Assembly: GCF_000269985.1 (NCBI RefSeq)
Contig: NC_016109.1
Coordinates: 7,777,001-7,841,000 of the forward strand
From: Kitasatospora setae KM-6054
GTDB lineage: Bacteria > Actinomycetota > Actinomycetes > Streptomycetales > Streptomycetaceae
Reading direction: 5' to 3'
DNA: 64,000 bases
Both the position numbers and the translations under genes were made by a program. Below are positions 8,335-15,101 of the stretch, piece by piece. The notes under the pieces were generated by a model. That model saw only the letters and a program-made list of their open reading frames with translations. It did not search any database and was not told the DNA's origin. The stretch's first letter is position 1, and every line of letters begins with the position of its first letter.

Positions 8335-9690
8335 TCAGGGGTTGAGCAGGACGGCGCGGGTGGCCCGGTCGGACGGCGGGGTGTCCAGTGGGGTGAGGCG
8401 CTTGTCCGGGCCGGCCGTGTTGTCGGGCGTCCCGGCGGTCGGCCGGGTGGCGCCGCAGCGCTGCAGCTCGGTCTCGCTGAGCGGGCCGGTGCGCTGGTAG
8501 TAGCGGTCCGGCAGCGAGGTCGCCGGGACGTCGAAGGTGGCGTCCAGCCGGTAGCTGTTGCGGGAGTTGGCGAACGAGCCGACCACCCGCTCGCGGGCCG
8601 GCTGGACCTCGATCCAGCTCACCTCGCCGGGCTGGATCACCGGGTTCAGCGGCTTGTCGGTGGTCCGGCTCCAGGTCAGCGGGTTGCTGGTGGACACCGC
8701 CGCCGCGTTCCCGCCCGCCACGCTGAACCCCGCCTCGACCTGGCTCGCCACGTTGGGCCTGCTCTTGGCGAGTTCGGAGCGGCTGGGCAGCAGCGGGGCG
8801 CCCTTGAGCGCGTAGTACTGGGTGAGGCTGTCGTACGGCGGCTCGGTGACCTGCAGCTTCCGGTCGTCGGTGATCGCGTTGCGGGTGCAGTTCAGGTACA
8901 CCTCGCCGACGATCCGGGTCTGCCCGTAGTACTGGTACGAGTACCGCTTGTCGACCGTGAACGTGCAGGTGGTCGGCGAGCCCTCGCAGTCGTCCACCGC
9001 CACGCCCGGCTCCAGTGGGTCGTTGCCGCGGTAGGCCTTCGGCGGCGGCAGCTGCTCCTTGCGGATCCGCTGGTCGACCGGTGCGGGCGTCTGCCTGGCC
9101 CGCACGTTGGTGATCAGCGGCCCGCAGGAGAGCGACCCGGCGGGCTCCGCCGAGTCGAAGGAGACCATCGGGTTGTCCTCGGTCGCGGTGAACGAGAAGG
9201 CGCGCCCCGCCGTCCAGTTGGCGGTGCCGACGGTGTCGCTGCCCTTGGTGGTGACCTGCGGGTCGGGCGCGGGCCCGTCGACGATCAGCGAGACGTTGTA
9301 GGTCTGGCCGTCCTTGATCTGCTCCGGTCTGCAGCCCTTGTACGTGCTCGGGCTGTCGTCCCAGGTGAGGGTGACGGTGGAGCCGTTCTTCACGCCCCAC
9401 AGCCGGGTGCGCATGGTCAGCGGCGCGCCGTTCCAGTTCAGCGAGGCCGCCTGGTAGCCCTGCGGGTGCTGGGCCAGGCCCTTGCCGAACACCACCCCGT
9501 TGCTGTCCGGCGACCAGCCGGCGTGCCCGGCCTGGGTCCCGTTGTCGGGCGCGACCGGGTCGGCGAAGGTGCCGTTCGGGACGGTGGCGTCGACCGTGTC
9601 GGCGGCGTGCGCGGCGGTCGGCGGGACGGTCAGGGCGAGTGCGGCGGAGAGCAGCACCGATCCGGTGAGATGAGGAAATTGACGGAGCAT
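8335..9690 (-). CDS. Secreted fusion protein: NGTF/GW module plus GDxL-NCT module
   Basis: A 451-residue exported protein (signal ending PTAAHAAD). Residues ~35-205 are the NGTF/GW module (VPNGTFADPV, AQHPQGYQAASL, STVTLTWDDSPST, FSFTATEDNPMVSF). Residues ~220-400 instead resemble the plus-strand pair: YRGNDPL, DDC..CTF, VGEVYLNCT, DDRKLQV, then NPLTWSRTTDKPL and ERVVGSFANSRNSYRL. It therefore fuses the two module types that are separate in the flanking genes, which strongly suggests they work together. The start overlaps the previous stop (TGATG), so translation is coupled. No catalytic motif is recognised. Confidence 0.75.
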   Translation of the reverse strand: MLRQFPHLTGSVLLSAALALTVPPTAAHAADTVDATVPNGTFADPVAPDNGTQAGHAGWSPDSNGVVFGKGLAQHPQGYQAASLNWNGAPLTMRTRLWGVKNGSTVTLTWDDSPSTYKGCRPEQIKDGQTYNVSLIVDGPAPDPQVTTKGSDTVGTANWTAGRAFSFTATEDNPMVSFDSAEPAGSLSCGPLITNVRARQTPAPVDQRIRKEQLPPPKAYRGNDPLEPGVAVDDCEGSPTTCTFTVDKRYSYQYYGQTRIVGEVYLNCTRNAITDDRKLQVTEPPYDSLTQYYALKGAPLLPSRSELAKSRPNVASQVEAGFSVAGGNAAAVSTSNPLTWSRTTDKPLNPVIQPGEVSWIEVQPARERVVGSFANSRNSYRLDATFDVPATSLPDRYYQRTGPLSETELQRCGATRPTAGTPDNTAGPDKRLTPLDTPPSDRATRAVLLNP

Positions 9691-10592
9691 CAGCACTGAC
9701 CCCATTGGCTCGGCGGGATGACCATGTACGCGGGCGGGAGGCCGTCGATCAGGGCGTTCGACTGCGGGCAGAGGTGCTGGGCGGCGGCGTTCGGGGTCTC
9801 GTCGCGCGGGATGTCGTTGAAGTCCTTTACGGCGGTGGTCTGTTGGCCGATGCCTTCGTTGGTCTGCTGGCCGTCGCCGGCCACCGAGGTCAGGCAGTCC
9901 CGGCTGGTGGCCGGGCACTTGGCGATCTCCCCCTTGGCGTCGCCGAGGTCCTTGCACTGGGCGCCGCCCGCCGCGTCGCCCGAGCAGGGGTCGGAGGTGC
10001 CCTTCGGCGGGGCGGTCGGGGCGGTCTGCCGGGCGGCCACGTTGCCGATCGACGGCTGGCAGCTCTGGGAGGCGTTGGAGGCGTCGAAGGAGAAGGCGAC
10101 CTTCGGCGAGTCCTCGGCCGCGGTGAAGGAGTAGGACCGGCCGAGGAACCAGTTCGCCTTGCCGTTCGGCTCGTTGGTGGCGAACCTGCCGGGCTGGTTG
10201 GCGTCGCCGGCCACCGAGACCGTGTACGTCCGCCGGCCCAGGTCCTTGCCCGCGCAGGTGTCCGGGTTGTCGTCCCAGGTGAGGGTCACGGTGGCGCCCG
10301 CGCGGATGTTGCGCAGCCGGGTGGCGAGCGGGGTGGCCGAGTCGGCGGCGGCCAGGAAGGCGGCCTGGTAGCCCCGAGGGTGGGCGGCCCGGGAGGCGGA
10401 GAGCAGGCCGGGCCCGTCCCAGCCGTCGATGGTGACGTTCGCCCAGGCGCCGGTGACGGTCGGGGAGGCGAAGGTGCCGTTGACCACGACGGCCGGCTCG
10501 GTGTCCTCCGCGCCCGCCGGGGCCGCGAGAGCGAGGGCGGTGGCGCTACTGAGGGTAATGGCCAGGAGTCTGGCCGGTGAGGTCCGGGGCAA
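9690..10592 (-). CDS. Secreted protein: NGTF/GW module plus Cys-rich tail (copy 2)
   Basis: A 300-residue exported protein, first gene of the minus-strand operon. The start is a rare TTG at 10592, decided by GGAGG at 6 nt spacing and by the signal peptide beginning there (LLAITLSSATALALAAPAGAED). The module has VVNGTFASPTV, DGWDGPG, RAAHPRGYQAAFL, TVTLTWDDNPDTC, and FTAAEDSPKVAF. The tail has CPATSRDCLTSVAGDG, GIGQQTTAVKDF, PRDETPNAAAQHLC and the end PPSQWGQC, nearly parallel to the gene at 7340-8254. Cysteines suggest several disulfides. Function unknown. Confidence 0.75.
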   Translation of the reverse strand: MPRTSPARLLAITLSSATALALAAPAGAEDTEPAVVVNGTFASPTVTGAWANVTIDGWDGPGLLSASRAAHPRGYQAAFLAAADSATPLATRLRNIRAGATVTLTWDDNPDTCAGKDLGRRTYTVSVAGDANQPGRFATNEPNGKANWFLGRSYSFTAAEDSPKVAFSFDASNASQSCQPSIGNVAARQTAPTAPPKGTSDPCSGDAAGGAQCKDLGDAKGEIAKCPATSRDCLTSVAGDGQQTNEGIGQQTTAVKDFNDIPRDETPNAAAQHLCPQSNALIDGLPPAYMVIPPSQWGQC

Positions 10593-10949
10593 CGGGTTCC
10601 TCCGTGAACTCGACTAGAGGGCCGATTGGTTGATGTCCGATCAGTGCTTCCGACGATCAAGATCCCTGGCCATGCTCGACACGGCGATTACGTATGGCAA
10701 CCGAGAGCGGCCCGAACGGGGGGTGTACGACGGATTCGCTGCGCCGTTGGCATGGAAAGCGGTCCGTGTCCGCACGAATCCGGTGACGGTGGGTTAGGCA
10801 TCCCGTTGATCGGATCACCACTTTCTCGACTTCGACCGGAGTCGGAGCGCCGCCCCGAGCGACCCCGAGTGGCCCCCGAGCGACCTCAGCGACCTCAGCG
10901 ACCTCGGCGACCTCCCCGCGCCGCGCCCGACCGTGACCACGAGGCACCG
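10593..10949. other. Intergenic region between divergent secreted-protein operons
   Basis: About 357 bases separate the TTG start at 10592 (minus) from the ATG at 10950 (plus). The left part is relatively AT-rich and must hold the promoter of the minus operon. Close to the plus start, positions ~10876-10913 contain four near-copies of a 9-base unit (agcgacctc variants). I see no ORF with coding character here. Confidence 0.5.
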
Positions 10950-11195
10950 ATGACACCCCACACCCGAAGCGCCGCCCTGCTCGCGGCCGCCGTCCCCGGC
11001 CTGCTGGCCTGCCTGCTCGCCGCGACCCCGGCCGCCGCTGCCGCCGCCGTCGCGGACACCCGCCCGGTCGCCCCCGGCGCCCCGCACGGTGCGCACCGGC
11101 CGGTGGACAAGGTCCACCCCGTCCAGCCCCCGCCCGGACGGCTCGCCCAGGGCGAACCCGTCCAGCGCGCCGTTCCCGGCCCGGCCGCCCGGTGA
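10950..11195 (+). CDS. Small exported Pro-rich protein upstream of RCC1 genes
   Basis: An 81-residue protein with a clean signal peptide (ALLAAAVPGLLACLLAATPAAA) and a ~45-residue mature part that is Pro/His/Gly-rich (PGAPHGAHRPVDKVHPVQPPP) without defined fold. GAGG lies 8-9 nt before the ATG. It is 92 nt upstream of the first RCC1 gene on the same strand, so it is likely cotranscribed. The gap to that gene contains degenerate cgtcccg/cacgtcc repeats. No family recognised; it could be a leader-like or wall-associated peptide. Confidence 0.45.
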   Translation: MTPHTRSAALLAAAVPGLLACLLAATPAAAAAAVADTRPVAPGAPHGAHRPVDKVHPVQPPPGRLAQGEPVQRAVPGPAAR

Positions 11196-11287
11196 AGCGG
11201 TCCCGTCCCGTCACGTCCCGCTTCGTCACGTCCCGCCCCGCTACGTCCTGCCCCGCCACGTCCCGCACGCCGATGGAGGAACCACCG

Positions 11288-12532
11288 ATGCACCGCAAGC
11301 TGCGCCAGCTGCCCGCCGTCACCCTGCCCGCGATGGTGGCCGGGCTGACCCTGGTGTGCACCACCGCCCTGCCGGCCGGCACCGCGTCCGCGTACGACCT
11401 GCGGCTGCGCGCCTGGGGGAACAACGCCAACGGGCAGCTCGGCGACGGCAGCGCCAAGACCCAGCGGCTCACGCCCGTCTCGGTGGTCGGCATGGCCGGG
11501 GCCGAGCTCAACGGCATCTCCGCCGGCGGCACCACCAGCGGCACCACCGTCACCGGGTTCGCGCTCGCGCTGCTCGGCAACGGCACCGTCGAAGCCTGGG
11601 GCCGCAACGACAAGGGCCAGCTCGGCAACGGCACCACCAGCGCCACCGAGGACGCGGCCGTGCCCGGCCTGGTCGCCGGGCTGACCGGCGTCGAGGCCGT
11701 CGCCGCGGGCGGCTCGCACGCCCTCGCGCTGCTCAAGGACGGCACCGTCAAGGCGTGGGGCAACAACGACAAGGGCCAGCTCGGCGACGGCACGGCCGTC
11801 AACACCAACCTGCCCGTCACCGTCGCCGGGCTCTCCGACGTCAAGGCGATCGCCGCCGGTGACGCCTTCAGCATCGCGCTGCTCAAGGACGGCACCGTCA
11901 AGACCTGGGGCAACAACGACAAGGGCCAGCTCGGCGTCACCCCGCTGCCGGTCAGCTCCACCGCCGCCGTCCCCGCGCCGACGCCCGCCACCCGCAACAC
12001 CGCGATGAGCATCCCCGGCCTGACCACCGTCAAGGGCATCACCGCCGGCGCCAGCCACGCCCTCGCGCTGCTCGCCGACGGCCACGTGTACGCGTGGGGC
12101 CTGAACGACAAGGGTCAGCTCGGCGACGACACCATCGTCAACAAGCCCTACCCCGTGCCCGTCCAGGAGGTGACCGACGTCGTCGCCCTGGCCGGCGGCG
12201 CCACCCACAGCCTCGCCCTGCTGCAGGACCACACGCTGCGCGCCTGGGGCGCCAACGACAAGGGCCAGATCGGCGACGGCACCACCACCCAGCGCAACAC
12301 CAGCGTGCCCGTCCCGGGCGTGGCGGGCGTCGAGGCGATCGCGGCCGGCGCCGCGCACAACCTGGCCGTGCTGGCCGACGGCACCGTGCAGGCGTGGGGC
12401 CTCAACGACAAGGGGCAGCTCGGCGACGGCACCACCACCCAGCGCAACACCCCCGTCCAGGTGCTCGCCAAGTCCGGCAGCGTCTCCCTGGTCTCGGCGC
12501 CGAGCAACGGCAACTTCAGCCTCGCGCGCTGA
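11288..12532 (+). CDS. Secreted RCC1-repeat beta-propeller protein (1)
   Basis: A 414-residue exported protein. ATG 11288 is chosen because of GGAGGA 8 nt upstream; the signal peptide ends at AGTASAYD. The mature part is about seven RCC1 repeats, each with the signature AWGxNxxGQLGDGT and a following ..AGxxHxLALLxDG, predicting a seven-bladed propeller outside the cell. Bacterial RCC1 proteins are binding scaffolds; no GEF role should be assumed. Asn-Asp-Lys-Gly-Gln is repeated almost identically, suggesting recent repeat homogenisation. It is followed after 38 nt by a second RCC1 gene. Confidence 0.9.
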   Translation: MHRKLRQLPAVTLPAMVAGLTLVCTTALPAGTASAYDLRLRAWGNNANGQLGDGSAKTQRLTPVSVVGMAGAELNGISAGGTTSGTTVTGFALALLGNGTVEAWGRNDKGQLGNGTTSATEDAAVPGLVAGLTGVEAVAAGGSHALALLKDGTVKAWGNNDKGQLGDGTAVNTNLPVTVAGLSDVKAIAAGDAFSIALLKDGTVKTWGNNDKGQLGVTPLPVSSTAAVPAPTPATRNTAMSIPGLTTVKGITAGASHALALLADGHVYAWGLNDKGQLGDDTIVNKPYPVPVQEVTDVVALAGGATHSLALLQDHTLRAWGANDKGQIGDGTTTQRNTSVPVPGVAGVEAIAAGAAHNLAVLADGTVQAWGLNDKGQLGDGTTTQRNTPVQVLAKSGSVSLVSAPSNGNFSLAR

Positions 12533-12570
12533 CACCGCATCCGTGACCCCGTTACGAGGAAAGGCACTTC

Positions 12571-13863
12571 ATGACGTCCACGCAGACCGCCACCGCCACC
12601 GCCACCGCCGCTGACCCCACGGCCACCGCCACGGCCACGGCCACCGGCGGCCGCTCCCGGCTGCGGCCGGTGCTCGCCGCCGGACTGGCCGCGTTCACCG
12701 CCCTCAGCCTGGCCGCCGTGCCCGCCGGGACCGCGCACGCGCAGGAGAAGCGGCTCAAAGCCTGGGGCAACAACCGCTCCGGACAGCTCGGCGACGGCAC
12801 CTGGACCGACTTCCGCACCACCGCGACCACCGTGCTCGGCCTCACCAGCGCCGAGGTCGTCAAGATCGCCGCCGGCGGCGGCGGTTCCGCCACCGGGCAC
12901 GGGCTCGCGCTGCTCACCGACCGCACCGTGCAGTCCTGGGGCGCCAACGGCTCCGGGCAGCTCGGCGACGGCAGCGTGTTCAGCCACAACGCGCCCGGCC
13001 AGGTGGTCAACCTCTCCAGCGCCCGCGACGTCGCGGCCGGCGGCTGGCACAGCCTCGCCCTGCTGGACGACCAGACCGTGGTCGCCTGGGGCCGCAACAA
13101 CTACGGGCAGCTCGGCAACGGCACCAACAGCGACAGCAGCGTCCCCGTCCGGGTCGAGGGCCTCAACAAGGTCATCGCGATCGCCGCCGGCCTCAACCAC
13201 AGCATCGCGCTGCGCGAGGACGGCACCGTCTGGGCCTGGGGCTACAACATCAACGGGCAGCTGGGCGACGGCACTTCCGCCAGCCGCAACGTCCCGGCCC
13301 CGGTCGGCGGACTCACCGGCGTCACCAAGATCGCGGCCGGCTGCAACCACAACCTCGCCCTGGTCGGACCGCCCAGCGGCGGCGTGAAGCCCACCAGCGG
13401 CAACGCGGTCAAGGCCTGGGGCTACAACGCGACCGGCCAACTCGGCGACAACAGCACCATCAACCGGTACACCCCCGTCGACACCCAGGGCATCTGGCTC
13501 GGCGGCGTCTCGCAGATCGCGGCCGGCTGCAACCACAGCCTGGCCGTCACCGACAGCGACAACAAGCTGAAAGCCTGGGGCCAGAACACCTCCGGCCAGG
13601 TCGGCGACGGCACCACCGACTACCGGATCACGCCCGTCCCCGTGCCCGGCCTCAAGGGCATCCAACTGGTCGCCGGCGGACGCGAGCACACCATCGTGCT
13701 GCTCGGCGACAACACCGTCCGCTCCTGGGGTGCGAACGGCTCCGGCCAACTCGGCAACGGCACCACCACCGAGAGCAGCACCCCCGTCACCACGCTGACC
13801 GCGCTGACCGGCGTCGACAAGATCGCCGCACCGGTGGGCGGTGACTTCAGTCTCGCCAACTGA
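12571..13863 (+). CDS. Secreted RCC1-repeat beta-propeller protein (2)
   Basis: A 430-residue exported paralogue of the preceding gene. The N-terminus is an odd Thr-Ala tract (TATATATAADPTATATATATG) before the hydrophobic signal core and the AHAQEK cleavage region. Seven or so RCC1 repeats follow (AWGNNRSGQLGDGT, SWGANGSGQLGDG, AWGYNINGQLGDG), with two Cys-containing blades (AAGCNHNLAL, AAGCNHSLAV). A GAGGAAAGG SD precedes the ATG. The pair ends in a shared hairpin terminator, so the three genes from 10950 likely form one transcript. Ligand unknown. Confidence 0.9.
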   Translation: MTSTQTATATATAADPTATATATATGGRSRLRPVLAAGLAAFTALSLAAVPAGTAHAQEKRLKAWGNNRSGQLGDGTWTDFRTTATTVLGLTSAEVVKIAAGGGGSATGHGLALLTDRTVQSWGANGSGQLGDGSVFSHNAPGQVVNLSSARDVAAGGWHSLALLDDQTVVAWGRNNYGQLGNGTNSDSSVPVRVEGLNKVIAIAAGLNHSIALREDGTVWAWGYNINGQLGDGTSASRNVPAPVGGLTGVTKIAAGCNHNLALVGPPSGGVKPTSGNAVKAWGYNATGQLGDNSTINRYTPVDTQGIWLGGVSQIAAGCNHSLAVTDSDNKLKAWGQNTSGQVGDGTTDYRITPVPVPGLKGIQLVAGGREHTIVLLGDNTVRSWGANGSGQLGNGTTTESSTPVTTLTALTGVDKIAAPVGGDFSLAN

Positions 13864-13896
13864 GGTCAGTAGAAAGGGACTTCACCGAGAGGTGCC

Positions 13897-13929
13897 GCCG
13901 GGCCCGCGCGAGCGTCGCGCGGGCCCGGC
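13897..13929 (+). terminator. Hairpin terminator between RCC1 and cupin genes
   Basis: A perfect 15-bp stem (13897-13911 with 13915-13929) and a 3-base loop, 34 nt after the RCC1 stop and just before the convergent cupin stop at 13936. It can act in both directions. Confidence 0.8.
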
Positions 13930-13935
13930 TTGCCC

Positions 13936-14400
13936 TCACGGCACGGCCCACACCGGGGCGGGGGCGTCGACGGCCACGGGCGCGCCGGGTGGCAGGAACG
14001 AGAGGGTGAACAGCGCGAGCGGGGCGGCGTGGTCGTTGCGGCCGAGATGCACGTGCTCGGACCCGGCCGGCTCCATGAACGCGCTGCCGGCCGCCCACAG
14101 GTGCGTGCCCGCGGCGGTGACATGGGTCAGCAGCCCCGACGCGACCAGGGTCACCATCGGACCCGGATGGTAGTGCCACCCCGTGCTCCCGCCCGGAGGC
14201 AGGTCGAGACGGCGCAGGACCGTGAGCGTCCGGGAGGCGGCGGTGAGGGAGACGAGGGAGGAGAGATCGAGCGGGCCTTCGACGAGGGCCGCCGCGAGGA
14301 CGGCGACGGGAACGGGGGGCGGAGCTGCGGGGGTGTCGTCGGGGCAGGGCGCGGCGCTCGGGGCGAAGGTGGCGCGGGGCGGCGGCGGGCAGAAGCTCAT
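13936..14400 (-). CDS. Cupin-domain protein
   Basis: A 154-residue protein. The second half is a small cupin barrel: LDLPPGGSTGWHYHPGPMVTLVASG carries the metal-binding HxH..(E replaced) motif of cupin motif 1 (the key His pair is in WHYHPG), and motif 2 is represented by FMEPAGSEHVH. The first ~35 residues are Pro/Ala-rich. There is no signal peptide. An AGGAA lies before the ATG at 14400. It is convergent with the RCC1 operon. Cupins of this size bind a metal and a small ligand or act as isomerases/sensors; the substrate cannot be told. Confidence 0.75.
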   Translation of the reverse strand: MSFCPPPPRATFAPSAAPCPDDTPAAPPPVPVAVLAAALVEGPLDLSSLVSLTAASRTLTVLRRLDLPPGGSTGWHYHPGPMVTLVASGLLTHVTAAGTHLWAAGSAFMEPAGSEHVHLGRNDHAAPLALFTLSFLPPGAPVAVDAPAPVWAVP

Positions 14401-14597
14401 GGCGGAAGTTCCTGGAGGGACGGGCAGTGCGGGCAGTGCGGGCGACGGGGTCGGAGCGGGGCTGACAGTTCTCGTTCTCCCCTTCGGCCCGTTCCGGCGC
14501 CGGGGAGAGCGGTGGCGGGCCGCGAAAGTGTTGAGAACCCGCCAGCGCGTTCAACGTCCGCTGCCAGGGCCGGAGTCGGAGCGGGGCGGGGCAGGGT

Positions 14598-14774
14598 GGG
14601 GCGGTGCAGGCATACCCGGTCGGCCGGGTCCAGGCCGAACACGGCCTCCTCGGCGAGGAGCTCGCGGAGCGGCAGGGTGAGGTCGGCGGCCGGGAGCTCC
14701 CGGAAGCCCAGGCGGAGGTAGTACGGGGCGTTCCACGGCACCGAACGGAAGGTGACGAGGGTGAGCGCCCGCAG
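14598..14774 (-). pseudogene. Remnant of a GNAT acetyltransferase (C-terminal part)
   Basis: The minus-strand translation reads GLRALTLVTFRSVPWNAPYYLRLGF (quoted in two parts: GLRALTLVTFRSVPW and NAPYYLRLGF) followed by LRELLAEEAVFGLD and DRVCLHR. This is the C-terminal acetyl-CoA/dimer part of a GNAT of the type TLTTF.DVPWNxPYYxRLGF. No N-terminal GNAT half (motif A with the pyrophosphate loop) is found upstream in any frame, and the frame runs on into non-coding-looking sequence. I read it as a decayed gene fragment. Confidence 0.6.
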
Positions 14775-14939
14775 CCCCCGCCTGCCTACCGCCCGCCTGC
14801 TGCCCGTCGCCGTCGGCGGATCGCGGTGGACCGTCGAGGCCGCACCGCGGAGCTTCGGCCTGAACAATTCCTGCTGTCCACAAGGCAGTTTGGCGTCGAT
14901 CCGGCGGCGTGCGTGGCGCTGGAGGGCGCTGACGGCGGG

Positions 14940-15053
14940 CTACTCGTGGCGGCGCGGGCGGGGTAAGGCGGCAGCGGCCAGGAGCGCGAGGCGGATGGCC
15001 TCGATGGCGTCGGCGAGTTCGATGTCCTGACGGTCGCTCAAGTCCGCCTCCAC
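14940..15053 (-). pseudogene. Truncated trypco2-like ORF
   Basis: A 37-codon minus-strand frame starting GTG 15053 (or TTG at 15041 after GGAGG) reads DRQDIELADAIEAIRLALL, which matches the first helix of trypsin-co-occurring (trypco2) domain proteins, normally about 90 residues or more. It stops early with TAG at 14940 and contains a TTA codon. Together with the neighbouring GNAT fragment it marks a decayed stretch between the cupin and UvrA-like genes. It could also be a genuine short peptide. Confidence 0.4.
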
Positions 15054-15101
15054 GCTTGCGCGATGATGCTTCACTGAGCGTAGGGGCGGCTTCACGGCCG
15101 A

